A stretch of 61,411 nt of DNA from an uncultured Anaerovibrio sp. (GTDB lineage: Bacteria; Bacillota; Negativicutes; Selenomonadales; Selenomonadaceae): positions 1 to 61,411 of the forward strand of contig CAKPYV010000010.1 of assembly GCA_934203205.1 (NCBI GenBank), written 5' to 3'. The position numbers were made by a program, and so were the translations under genes. Shown here one piece after another: positions 1 through 7,396 of this stretch (position 1 is the first letter of the stretch; each line of letters begins with the position of its first letter). The notes under the pieces were generated by a model that was not told the origin of the DNA, did no database searches, and saw only the letters and a list, made by a program, of their open reading frames with translations.

Positions 1-54
1 TATACATAAAAACACTCCAATCATAATAATATTTTACCATGAACGGAGTGCTTT

Positions 55-234
55 ATGCTAGTTTGTCAACAATCTGAAGCTGGTTATTGTAATAACCAGC
101 TTTTCTTATACCCAGCATGGCAGGGATGTAAACGTCACAAGGAATATTTTAAGAAAAGCCTTGAAAATGCAGAATCCTCTGCCTTGAGGCATGGAGAGTG
201 TCAAGAGCTGCAGAAAATAGTGATTCTTAAATAA
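55..234 (+). CDS. Small hypothetical protein, 59 aa
   Basis: Open frame of 59 codons with an ATG six bases after a GGAG ribosome site (45-48), ending in TAA. I do not recognise the product. It has four cysteines (residues 4, 12, 25 and 49), a basic middle segment and no membrane segment or signal peptide. The frame contains a perfect hairpin (77-102) that could instead be the terminator of a gene lying to the left, which lowers confidence. It is separated from ylxM by a strong promoter, so it is not part of that operon. Confidence 0.4.
   Translation: MLVCQQSEAGYCNNQLFLYPAWQGCKRHKEYFKKSLENAESSALRHGECQELQKIVILK
77..106 (+). terminator. Hairpin with T-tract, possible terminator
   Basis: The arms AAGCTGGTTA and TAACCAGCTT pair perfectly around a six-base loop and are followed by TTTTCTTA. 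The shape is that of an intrinsic terminator for an upstream gene outside the window. It overlaps the small open frame at 55-234, so at most one of the two readings is likely to matter. Confidence 0.4.
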
Positions 235-258
235 TTATGTGCTGACAAGGAAAAATAC

Positions 259-287
259 TTGACAACATAGTTACAGCTAGTTATAAT
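259..287 (+). promoter_or_regulatory. Promoter of the ylxM-ffh operon
   Basis: TTGACA (259-264) and TATAAT (282-287) are exact sigma-A consensus boxes separated by 17 bases. They lie 43 bases before the ylxM start codon. The arms TAGTTA and TAACTA flank the -10 box as an inverted repeat (278-292), which could be an operator. Confidence 0.85.
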
Positions 288-330
288 AACTATGGTCGGA
301 TAAAGGTGTGTCTTGAAAGCAGGTGGTTAT

Positions 331-690
331 ATGCTGGAACAGAGATTGTATCTGGCGCAGCTATATGATATATATGGGCCATTGCTGACAGACAAGCAGC
401 AGCGCTGCTTGGAGATGCATCTGCTGGAGGACTTCTCCATGTCAGAGATAGGAGAGAGCCTACAGGTATCACGACAGGCAGTATATGATATACTGCATCG
501 CTCGGAGCAGATCATGGCTGAGTATGAAACAAAGCTAGGGCTGGCTCAGAGAATTGCCAAACAGCGTCATGAACTGACAGAAATTTATGATGAGCTTTCT
601 TCTCTGGAGACAGAGGGAACCCAACAGCAGATAGCTGGTATATTGCAAAAGCTTGCACCATATACCGGAGAAGCTGGCCAGGAGGAATAG
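331..690 (+). CDS. ylxM: YlxM, SRP-associated DNA-binding-like protein
   Basis: This is the 119-residue YlxM/p13-like protein always found in front of ffh in Firmicutes. Family members have a sigma-region-4-like helix-turn-helix and are reported to act with the signal recognition particle. The helix-turn-helix is visible around residues 25-55 (MSEIGESLQVSRQAVYD), followed by a coiled, charged C-terminus. I chose ATG 331 because AGGTGG ends four bases upstream; an in-frame TTG at 313 has no such site. The stop is two bases before the ffh start, so the two are translated from one mRNA. Confidence 0.93.
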   Translation: MLEQRLYLAQLYDIYGPLLTDKQQRCLEMHLLEDFSMSEIGESLQVSRQAVYDILHRSEQIMAEYETKLGLAQRIAKQRHELTEIYDELSSLETEGTQQQIAGILQKLAPYTGEAGQEE

Positions 691-692
691 AT

Positions 693-2057
693 TTGATTTT
701 TGAAGGTTTGGCAGATCGTCTGCAGGAAACATTTAAAAAGCTTCGGGGACATGGCAAGCTGACAGAGGACGATGTAAAGTCTGCTATGAAGGAAGTACGG
801 ATGGCTCTTTTAGAGGCAGACGTAAACTTCAAGGTAGTTAAGGACTTTGTCAAGCGGGTAACCGAAAGAGCTATCGGACAGGATGTAATGGAGGCATTGA
901 CTCCGGCACAGGTTGTCATCAAGATAGTAAATGAGGAGCTTACTGAATTAATGGGTGGCTCCCAGAGTAAGATTAATATGTCATCACAGCCACCTACCAT
1001 TATTATGATGGCAGGTCTGCAGGGTGCTGGTAAAACCACCTCTGCTGGTAAGCTGGGACTGGCTCTGAAGAAACAGGGCAAGCGTCCAGTGCTGGTGGCT
1101 GCAGATATATATAGACCAGCGGCTGTTACTCAGCTGCAGGTTATAGGTAAGCAGTTGGATATACCGGTATTCTCTATGGAGCCGGGAACCGATGCTGTTA
1201 CCATTGCAAAATCCTCTTTGAATTATGCCTTTACTCATGCTAACGATGTTGTTATCATTGATACAGCAGGCCGACTCCACATTAATGAGGAGCTGATGCA
1301 GGAGCTGAAGGACATTAAGCAGGAGGTTAAGCCTCATGAGATTCTGCTGGTTGTAGATGCTATGACTGGTCAGGATGCAGTCAATGTGGCTGAGAGCTTC
1401 AATAAGGATCTGGAGCTGACAGGCTTGATTCTCACCAAGATGGATGGTGATTCCAGAGGCGGTGCTGCACTGTCCGTAAAGGCAGTAACAGGCTGTCCAA
1501 TCAAATTCATCGGTGTAGGCGAGAAGCTGGAGCCGTTGCAGCCATTCTATCCAGACCGTATGGCTTCCCGTATTCTGGGTATGGGCGATGTGCTTTCCCT
1601 GATCGAGAAGGCTCAGGATGCCTTTGACATGAAGGAAGCTGAGGAGCTTAAGCAGAAGCTGCGTAAGGATGAATTCACATTGGATGATTTCCTGAAGCAG
1701 ATGAAGCAGGTTCGCAAGCTAGGATCCTTTGAGCAGATTCTGGGCATGATTCCGGGTGTAGGCAGTCAGGTCAAGGATGCACTGAAGGATAAGGATATAG
1801 ATCTGAATGGCAAGGAAATGCGTCAGATTGAAGCCATTATTCTGGCTATGACTCCAGAGGAGCGAGCCAAAACCAAGATCATCAATGGCAGCCGCCGCAA
1901 GCGTATAGCCAAGGGCAGCGGCACCAGGGTGCAGGATGTCAACAAGCTTCTTAAGCAGTTTGACGAAATGCAGAAGATGGTAAAACGCATGAAGAAAATG
2001 CAAAATGGCAAAAAAGGCGGTCTTTTCGGCGGCATGAAATTACCATTTATGCATTGA
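693..2057 (+). CDS. ffh: Signal recognition particle protein Ffh
   Basis: SRP54 GTPase that binds signal sequences on ribosomes and delivers them to FtsY at the membrane. At 454 residues it has the normal family length. The N domain is followed by the G domain with the P-loop GLQGAGKT near residue 107, DTAGRL near 190 and TKMDGDSRGG near 250. The C-terminal M domain (about 300-450) is rich in methionine and ends with a Gly-rich, basic tail. The start is TTG with GGAGG eight bases upstream, which suits a gene tightly packed after ylxM. Confidence 0.98.
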   Translation: MIFEGLADRLQETFKKLRGHGKLTEDDVKSAMKEVRMALLEADVNFKVVKDFVKRVTERAIGQDVMEALTPAQVVIKIVNEELTELMGGSQSKINMSSQPPTIIMMAGLQGAGKTTSAGKLGLALKKQGKRPVLVAADIYRPAAVTQLQVIGKQLDIPVFSMEPGTDAVTIAKSSLNYAFTHANDVVIIDTAGRLHINEELMQELKDIKQEVKPHEILLVVDAMTGQDAVNVAESFNKDLELTGLILTKMDGDSRGGAALSVKAVTGCPIKFIGVGEKLEPLQPFYPDRMASRILGMGDVLSLIEKAQDAFDMKEAEELKQKLRKDEFTLDDFLKQMKQVRKLGSFEQILGMIPGVGSQVKDALKDKDIDLNGKEMRQIEAIILAMTPEERAKTKIINGSRRKRIAKGSGTRVQDVNKLLKQFDEMQKMVKRMKKMQNGKKGGLFGGMKLPFMH

Positions 2058-2120
2058 TTATATAAGAAAGTATATCTTCTATAAAATAGAGTTTAGATAT
2101 ACCATATCTAAGGAGGTGAA
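2058..2120 (+). promoter_or_regulatory. Leader hairpin next to the rpsP ribosome site
   Basis: Between ffh and rpsP, TTAGATAT (2093-2100) pairs with ATATCTAA (2104-2111), and the AGGAGG ribosome site starts inside the last base of the hairpin. An alternative pairing uses GTATATCT upstream with AGATATAC. Two exclusive folds beside the ribosome site suggest translational tuning of S16, but this is inference from pairing only. Confidence 0.35.
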
Positions 2121-2127
2121 TTTTCAC

Positions 2128-2403
2128 ATGGCAGTAAAGATTCGTTTGAACCGTATGGGTGCTAAGAAGAGCCCTTTCTATCGTATTGTTGTAGCTGATT
2201 CCCGCGCACCACGCGATGGCCGTTTCATCGAGGTAGTTGGCAACTACGACTCCACTAAGGAGCCTGCAGTAGTTAACATCGACGAGGAGAAGGCACTGGA
2301 GTGGATGTCCAAGGGTGCACAGCCTACTGATACAGTTCGTTCTTTGTTCTCCAAGCAGGGCATCATGGCTAAATTTGATGCAGCTAAGCATGCTAAAGAC
2401 TAA
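2128..2403 (+). CDS. rpsP: 30S ribosomal protein S16
   Basis: Small-subunit protein S16, 91 residues, typical length. The N-terminus AVKIRLNRMGAKKSPFYRIV is the family signature, and the middle carries the usual RFIEVVGNYD-type motif. ATG 2128 follows AGGAGGTG by nine bases; a GTG inside that Shine-Dalgarno is not credible as a start. It sits in the conserved order ffh-rpsP-ylqC-ylqD-rimM-trmD. Confidence 0.98.
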   Translation: MAVKIRLNRMGAKKSPFYRIVVADSRAPRDGRFIEVVGNYDSTKEPAVVNIDEEKALEWMSKGAQPTDTVRSLFSKQGIMAKFDAAKHAKD

Positions 2404-2417
2404 GAAAGAGGCATAGC

Positions 2418-2648
2418 ATGAAAGAGATCGTTGAGATTATCGCGAGGTCTCTGGTAGACAATCCTGATCAGGTTGTAGTAAAGGAGAAGCAGGATGAGAG
2501 TATCGTCCTCTTCGAACTTCATGTAGCTGACGAGGATATGGGCAAGGTAATTGGCAAATCAGGACGTATTGCGAAAGCTTTACGTACTGTTGTCAAGGCC
2601 GCAGCTACTCGTGAGAATAAAAAAGTGAATGTAGAAATAGTTAGCTGA
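2418..2648 (+). CDS. khpA: KH-domain RNA-binding protein KhpA
   Basis: The 76-residue single type-II KH domain protein YlqC/KhpA binds RNA, and in Firmicutes it works with KhpB in cell elongation and small-RNA binding. The GxxG loop is seen as GKVIGKSGRIAKALR at about residues 42-56. It lies 14 bases after rpsP in the usual ribosomal operon. Length and position leave little doubt on the family; the physiological role is taken from relatives. Confidence 0.95.
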   Translation: MKEIVEIIARSLVDNPDQVVVKEKQDESIVLFELHVADEDMGKVIGKSGRIAKALRTVVKAAATRENKKVNVEIVS

Positions 2649-2664
2649 TAACCTCAGCCGAAAC

Positions 2665-2692
2665 TGCGGCAGATTTTTCTGCCGCAATTTCT
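2665..2692 (+). terminator. Hairpin between khpA and ylqD
   Basis: TGCGGCAGA (2665-2673) and TCTGCCGCA (2678-2686) form a nine-pair stem with a TTTT loop, followed by ATTTCTATAT. The T-run is short, so it may be a weak terminator or an mRNA-processing hairpin that lowers expression of ylqD, rimM and trmD. Confidence 0.5.
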
Positions 2693-2734
2693 ATATATAC
2701 GAGAATTTTTTTAGAGAAAATGGGGGCTTGTAAA

Positions 2735-3154
2735 ATGGATAAGGTATTGGTAAAATTCCCACTCACCATTAAAGCAAAAATGACCGATAAATTGAAGGCA
2801 AAAATGCTGGATGAACTGGAAAAGGGCATGCAGCAGGCAGAGCTGGAGATTTCCCAGATTAATATTGAAGAAAACAAGGCTATTCAGCAGGAAAGTGCCA
2901 ATGGTCAGGCGCCAGCTCAGGAAACTATGGCTATGATTCATCAGCATTTTGGTGTAGAGCGCCAGAAGCGTCAGGAATATGTAGCCAAGGCTCAGGCTCG
3001 TCATGATGAGCTGGAGAAGCTTGGCCCTGGTGCAGAGATTGTGCAGGGAACCACTGAGCGTTTTGTGGAGCTGAAGGTTGGAGATAATATTCGTGATCAG
3101 TTCAATGTGGAAGTAGTGGTGGAAGATGATAAGATCATCGCAATCCGCAGCTAA
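2735..3154 (+). CDS. ylqD: YlqD family protein
   Basis: Member of the uncharacterised YlqD family encoded between khpA and rimM. About 139 residues from ATG 2735, which follows GGGGG by eight bases; ATG 2720 is an alternative that adds MGACK. Residues 10-95 are strongly charged and helical, with a probable coiled coil. The C-terminal part (VELKVGDNIRDQFNVEVVVEDDKIIAI) resembles a small beta-barrel. No catalytic motif is seen. Its end overlaps rimM by 29 bases. Confidence 0.85.
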   Translation: MDKVLVKFPLTIKAKMTDKLKAKMLDELEKGMQQAELEISQINIEENKAIQQESANGQAPAQETMAMIHQHFGVERQKRQEYVAKAQARHDELEKLGPGAEIVQGTTERFVELKVGDNIRDQFNVEVVVEDDKIIAIRS

Positions 3155-3665
3155 GGCGGCCAAAGTTTCCCACAAGAATCATATTGTCATTGGCAAAATT
3201 GGTGCTCCCCACGGCGTTCATGGTGAGATGCGGGTAATTCCTCTGACAGATTTTCCTGAGCGGTTCCAGACTTTAACACAGGTTTATGCCGGGGATGAAC
3301 TGATGGATGTGGAGGATTGCTGGTATCACAAGCAGTTTGTTATTATGAAGCTGAAGCAGTGCCCTCATAGGGAAGCAGCTGCAGAGCTGACAGGCAGATT
3401 GCTTTATGTGGACAAAGCTGATGCCATGCCTTTGGAAGAGGGAGAATACTATACCTTTGACATTATTGGCTTGGAGGTATTTGACCTGGAGGGAAATTCT
3501 CTTGGTCATATTACCGAGGTGCTGAAAACCGGCAGCAATGATGTTTATGTAGCCTCCCGTAAGGGACAGGCCAAGCAGCTGATGATACCTGCCCTAAAGG
3601 CTGTGGTCAAGGAAATTGATGTGCCAGGAGGCCGTATGGTAGTAGATATGCCGGAGGAAGCCTGA
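3126..3665 (+). CDS. rimM: Ribosome maturation factor RimM
   Basis: RimM helps assemble the 3' head domain of 16S rRNA and binds S19. The product has the N-terminal RimM barrel starting at IGKIGAPHGVHGEMRV and the C-terminal PRC barrel with YYTFDIIGLEVFD and MIPALKAVVKEID. With ATG 3126 the protein has 179 residues, about 16 more than usual before the conserved core, and overlaps ylqD by 29 bases. No better start with a ribosome site is visible. The stop codon overlaps the trmD start (TGATG). Confidence 0.95.
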   Translation: MIRSSQSAAKAAKVSHKNHIVIGKIGAPHGVHGEMRVIPLTDFPERFQTLTQVYAGDELMDVEDCWYHKQFVIMKLKQCPHREAAAELTGRLLYVDKADAMPLEEGEYYTFDIIGLEVFDLEGNSLGHITEVLKTGSNDVYVASRKGQAKQLMIPALKAVVKEIDVPGGRMVVDMPEEA

Positions 3666-4396
3666 TGAGGATAGATATTCTCTCTCTCTTTCCAGCCATG
3701 TTTGCCGGCCCCTTTGGGGATAGTATTACCAAAAGGGCGGTGACCAATGGTATTCTGGATATTCATCTCATGAATCCCAGAGATTTTGCTTTAGGCCGTC
3801 ACAAGCAGGTAGATGACAGTCCCTTTGGAGGGGGCAGCGGCATGGTGCTAAAGCCTGAGCCTATGTTTAAGGCTGTGAACTTTATTAAAGATACCACAGA
3901 TTATACAAACCGCAGGGTGCTTTTAATGAGCCCCGAAGGAGCTGTATTCAATCAGGCCAAGGCTAGGGAGCTGGCTCAATATGATCAGTTGATTTTTATC
4001 TGCGGTCATTATGAGGGCTTTGATGCCAGAATCAGTGAGAATCTAGCGGATGAGATTATCTCCATTGGTGATTTTGTCCTTACCGGGGGAGAGCTGCCAG
4101 CTATGATGATTGTAGATGCAGTGTCCCGTATGTTACCTGGGGTATTAGGCTCCGAAGAATCTGCTCCTACAGATTCCTTCTATAACGGCCTGTTGGAACA
4201 TCCTCAATATACCAGACCAAGGGAATATGAGGGGTTGGCAGTGCCGGAGGTTTTGTTTTCGGGAGATCATGCCAAGATAGCTAAATGGCGTCGGGAAAAA
4301 TCCTTGGAGATAACTCTCAGAAACCGTCCAGATTTACTAGAAAAGGCAGAGCTGAGCAAGGCAGATATAGAGTATCTGGCTAAGCTAAAAGCCTAG
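3665..4396 (+). CDS. trmD: tRNA (guanine-N1)-methyltransferase TrmD
   Basis: Methylates G37 of tRNAs that read CNN and other codons, preventing +1 frameshifts; uses S-adenosylmethionine bound in a trefoil knot. The 243-residue protein has RIDILSLFPAMF at the start, the loop DDSPFGGGSGMV, the knot region with FICGHYEGFD, and SIGDFVLTGGE. It is translationally coupled to rimM. rplS, which often follows trmD, is instead 39 kb away here. Confidence 0.98.
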   Translation: MRIDILSLFPAMFAGPFGDSITKRAVTNGILDIHLMNPRDFALGRHKQVDDSPFGGGSGMVLKPEPMFKAVNFIKDTTDYTNRRVLLMSPEGAVFNQAKARELAQYDQLIFICGHYEGFDARISENLADEIISIGDFVLTGGELPAMMIVDAVSRMLPGVLGSEESAPTDSFYNGLLEHPQYTRPREYEGLAVPEVLFSGDHAKIAKWRREKSLEITLRNRPDLLEKAELSKADIEYLAKLKA

Positions 4397-4415
4397 GAAA
4401 ATAAAGTATAAAAAT

Positions 4416-4498
4416 AAGCTGTCCATAGTGTACCAGCTTTTCATAGTTAAACCGAAATTTAACTATGAGAAGCAGATACAGTGGACAGCTTTTTCTTT
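4416..4498 (+). terminator. Long imperfect hairpin terminator after trmD
   Basis: Outer arms AAGCTGTCCA (4416-4425) and TGGACAGCTT (4482-4491) enclose an inner perfect hairpin CATAGTTAAA/TTTAACTATG (4442-4467), followed by TTTTCTTTT. It is long for a terminator (about 76 bases) but is well placed to end the SRP-ribosomal operon. Confidence 0.7.
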
Positions 4499-4529
4499 TG
4501 CCAAAATATGGAATTGTAAAATGAGACTT

Positions 4530-4642
4530 ATTCAGTGGGAGCTTTAGACTCCCACTGAATTTAGTCGAATAAATCCAGAGCCTTACGGGTGCTTAACGCC
4601 CTCCTAAGAGGAGGGAGCCTTAGCACCCGTTAGCATGGGATA
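4530..4642. repeat. Hairpin-rich intergenic element, copy A
   Basis: Contains ATTCAGTGGGAG/CTCCCACTGAAT (4530-4560) around a seven-base loop, then ACGGGTGCT...AGCACCCGT (4584-4630) enclosing CCCTCCT/AGGAGGG. The core GGTGCTTAA...TTAGCA.CCG..TAG recurs at 59520-59572. It looks like a small non-autonomous repeat or the end of an IS200/IS605-type element, but no transposase is present and the family is not identified. Confidence 0.45.
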
Positions 4643-4649
4643 AATACTT

Positions 4650-5900
4650 TTATTTATCCTGATGCTTCATCTGGCCAATATAATGGGTAACAAACTGACG
4701 GGCGGTACGTCCGGAACGGCCAGAATGGTTCATATACCAGCGATTGCCTTCAATGCGCAATTCCTCTGGCTCCATTTCAATGCCCTCCTGCCGCAGGAAG
4801 TGGTCAATAATAGCTAGATACTCCTGCTGATTTGGCTCAATATAATTGATAATCAAGCCGAAGCGGTCAGATAGGGAAATGGTTTCATTAATACTGTCGT
4901 TGCGGAACATTTCATCCTGCTCACTATTTCTATCATGCCAGGTTTCCTTAATCAGATGGCGGCGATTGGAGGTAGCATAGATAAGCACATTCTCTGGCTT
5001 GGACTCTACACCGCCCTCAATGGCAGATTTCAGATATTTGTAATCACTGTCAGATTCTTCAAAGGAAAGATCATCAAAGAAGATAATAAATCTCTTGCTG
5101 GCGAATTGCCGCAGGTTGGCCATAATACCTGGCAAATCGCTAAGCTGTGATTTCTGCATCTGAATCAGCCGCAGACCATCACTGTAATAGGCCTTGGCCA
5201 AAGCCTTAACTCCAGAGGATTTGCCTGTGCCTCTGGCACCCACCAACAGTACATTGTTGGCAGGACGGTGGTTGATAAAGGCCAGGGTATTGTTAATAAG
5301 CTGTTCCTTCTGGAAATCATAGCCTATTAAATCAGCAAAATCCATAGCCTCGAAATGGCGGATGCCCTGCAGCTTCTGTCTCTTGGAGTTCCAGCAAAAA
5401 GCAGGGTAGGAGGCAATTTCTCCATAGCCGTATTTAGTATAATAATTGACAAATACCTGAGTGATTTCCTCTGGGGTATTTTTGCCTTCCAGTTTTTTCT
5501 CCAAATATGCTGTAGCTTCCAGCTTGTGAGGCAGGGATGGCATATAATCATCCAGCAGATTTACATTGACAATCTCACTGGCTCTTTCTGTTAAAGCAGG
5601 CAGCAGCTTTTTCATATCATGGATAAAGGCCTGATGCAGGCTGGCACCAATCTGTCCTTGAGAAGCCTCTGCCATTTTGGCAGCCAGACATCCTTCCTGA
5701 CTAAGGAGATTCAGAAAAAGATCTCGAATCAGATTGCCGCTCCAGCCCTCTTCTTCAGCCTTTTCCAAAAGATGACCAGCAAAGCGATGGGCCAAGGCCA
5801 AATCCTCTGGAGAGGAAACCGCCGCATCCAGCTCCTGTATCAGCTTGTCCTTTAAGATATTTCTGCATACCAGCAGATTTTGCAAATCCAATGTAACCAT
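4650..5900 (-). CDS. DUF815 family AAA ATPase
   Basis: Predicted AAA+ ATPase of the DUF815 family, function unknown. Walker A GARGTGKSS lies near residue 230 and the Walker B-like IIFFDDLSF near 275, followed by a sensor-like YATSNRRHL and a C-terminal basic segment (NHSGRSGRTARQFVTHYI). The first 200 residues are a helical domain found only in this family. ATG 5900 follows AAGGAGG, giving 416 residues. It is leftward, behind dapL, from which a hairpin separates it. No enzymatic role can be assigned from sequence. Confidence 0.9.
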   Translation of the reverse strand: MVTLDLQNLLVCRNILKDKLIQELDAAVSSPEDLALAHRFAGHLLEKAEEEGWSGNLIRDLFLNLLSQEGCLAAKMAEASQGQIGASLHQAFIHDMKKLLPALTERASEIVNVNLLDDYMPSLPHKLEATAYLEKKLEGKNTPEEITQVFVNYYTKYGYGEIASYPAFCWNSKRQKLQGIRHFEAMDFADLIGYDFQKEQLINNTLAFINHRPANNVLLVGARGTGKSSGVKALAKAYYSDGLRLIQMQKSQLSDLPGIMANLRQFASKRFIIFFDDLSFEESDSDYKYLKSAIEGGVESKPENVLIYATSNRRHLIKETWHDRNSEQDEMFRNDSINETISLSDRFGLIINYIEPNQQEYLAIIDHFLRQEGIEMEPEELRIEGNRWYMNHSGRSGRTARQFVTHYIGQMKHQDK

Positions 5901-5927
5901 AGAAGAAATCCTCCTTACACACAAACA

Positions 5928-5962
5928 GAGGCTGTGGCATTTATAGTTAATGCAACAGCCTC
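5928..5962 (-). terminator. Hairpin between dapL and the DUF815 gene
   Basis: Thirteen-base arms GAGGCTGTGGCAT and ATGCAACAGCCTC pair with one mismatch around a nine-base loop. On the minus strand it follows dapL; the run after it is TGTTTGTGTG, so termination is probably partial. Confidence 0.5.
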
Positions 5963-6000
5963 TATTATTGTATCTATTCCTATATTAGACTGTCAAGACT

Positions 6001-7230
6001 TTAGAACTTCAGATTGTTACGGATTCTCTCCACAGCCTCGATGGTTTTTTCCCGATTGCCAAAGGATGTAAGGCGGAAATATCCCTCGCCACATGGGCCA
6101 AAGCCAGCGCCAGGAGTACCCACAATATGTACATCATTAAGGAGCTTGTCAAAGAAATCCCAAGAAAGCATATTATCCGGAGTCTGGAGCCAGATATATG
6201 GTGCATTAACACCACCAAAGGCATTGACACCAATAGCCTGTAAGCCCTCTCGAATAATGCGGGCGTTTTCCATATAGTAGCCAATCATTTCCTTAACCTG
6301 CTGCTGGCCCTCTGGGCTAAAGACAGCCTCAGCACCACGCTGAACAATATAGGCTGTACCATTGAATTTGGTAGTATGGCGGCGGTTCCACAGAGGATTT
6401 AGAGCCTGTCGTTTGCCCTCAGCAGTTTTGCCGGTTACAGTCTTAGGCAGGACTATATAGCCACAGCGGGTACCAGTAAAGCCAGCGGTTTTGGAGAAGG
6501 AGCGGAATTCAATAGCGCACTCCTTGGCTCCAGGAATCTCAAAAATACTGCGAGGTACATCATCCTCAGTAATATAGGCATTGTAGGCAGCATCAAAGAG
6601 AATGATGGAGTCGTTTTCCAGAGCATAGTCCAACCATTTCTTCAGCTGATCCCTAGTGAGGGTAGTACCGGTAGGATTGTTAGGGCAGCAAAGATAAATG
6701 AGGTCAACCCGCTTCTCTGGCAGCTCAGGACAGAAATTATTTTCTGCATTGCAAGGCAGATAGGTAACTCCCTCATAACGGCCATCTGGCTGCAGGGTGC
6801 CAGTGCGGCCTGCCATAACATTGGTGTCCAGATATACAGGATAAACAGGATCTGTAATGGCAATGGTATTGTCTACGCTAAAAATTTCCTGTATATTGCC
6901 ACAGTCACTTTTGGCGCCATCAGAAACAAAAATCTCATCTGCAGCAATGCCCAGATCCTTATAATTGTGCTCAATGATTTTGTCTACAAGGAAGCTATAC
7001 CCCTGCTCTGGGCCGTAGCCCCGGAAGGTATCTGGGGAAGCCATTTCGTCAACAGCCTTGTGCATAGCCTGAATACAAGCCTGGGGCAAAGGCAGGGTAA
7101 CATCACCAATGCCCAGAGAAATCACATCAGCCTCTGGATGGGCCTCTATAAAAGCAGCTCTGCGATGGGCGGTTTCCCGAAAAAGATAGCTGCCAGCCAG
7201 TTTGAGATAGTTGTCATTTATATTTGCCAT
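6001..7230 (-). CDS. dapL: LL-diaminopimelate aminotransferase
   Basis: PLP enzyme that converts tetrahydrodipicolinate directly to LL-diaminopimelate using glutamate, a lysine and cell-wall route found in plants, some anaerobes and Negativicutes. The 409-residue protein has VISLGIGDVTLPLP near residue 35, CCPNNPTGT near 180, DAAYNAYI near 215 and the PLP-lysine motif SFSKTAGFTGTRCGY near 250. ATG 7230 follows AAGGAGG. It has its own promoter at 7351-7379 with an attenuator-like hairpin in the leader. The neighbouring LysR gene may regulate it, which is inference. Confidence 0.95.
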   Translation of the reverse strand: MANINDNYLKLAGSYLFRETAHRRAAFIEAHPEADVISLGIGDVTLPLPQACIQAMHKAVDEMASPDTFRGYGPEQGYSFLVDKIIEHNYKDLGIAADEIFVSDGAKSDCGNIQEIFSVDNTIAITDPVYPVYLDTNVMAGRTGTLQPDGRYEGVTYLPCNAENNFCPELPEKRVDLIYLCCPNNPTGTTLTRDQLKKWLDYALENDSIILFDAAYNAYITEDDVPRSIFEIPGAKECAIEFRSFSKTAGFTGTRCGYIVLPKTVTGKTAEGKRQALNPLWNRRHTTKFNGTAYIVQRGAEAVFSPEGQQQVKEMIGYYMENARIIREGLQAIGVNAFGGVNAPYIWLQTPDNMLSWDFFDKLLNDVHIVGTPGAGFGPCGEGYFRLTSFGNREKTIEAVERIRNNLKF

Positions 7231-7257
7231 AAATTTTCCTCCTTATAGCGGGTAAAT

Positions 7258-7317
7258 AAAAACAGGTAACACAGAGCCAGGGAATGTAGTATATCATCCT
7301 AGCTTCTCTGTCACCTG
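7258..7317 (-). promoter_or_regulatory. Attenuator-like hairpin in the dapL leader
   Basis: Read on the minus strand, CAGGTGACAGAG and CTCTGTGTTACCTG pair across a loop of about 29 bases and are followed directly by TTTTTATTT. It lies between the dapL promoter and its ribosome site, so it can end transcription prematurely. No T-box or lysine-riboswitch consensus is seen, and what would control it is unknown. Confidence 0.5.
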
Positions 7318-7350
7318 CGTTGGTGTCTAAATTTACTTTTTTCAGTTTGT

Positions 7351-7379
7351 AGTGTAGCAGAATGAGGAACTTTTGTAAA
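7351..7379 (-). promoter_or_regulatory. Promoter of dapL
   Basis: On the minus strand TTTACA (7379-7374) and TACACT (7356-7351) are spaced by 17 bases, about 120 bases upstream of dapL and just after the lysR stop codon. Confidence 0.6.
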
Positions 7380-7396
7380 GAATTTCCCCAAAAGTT

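Noticed and set aside
4501..4642. A complete IS200/IS605 insertion at the trmD end
   Set aside because: Only hairpins are present; there is no tnpA or tnpB coding sequence and no clear insertion boundary.
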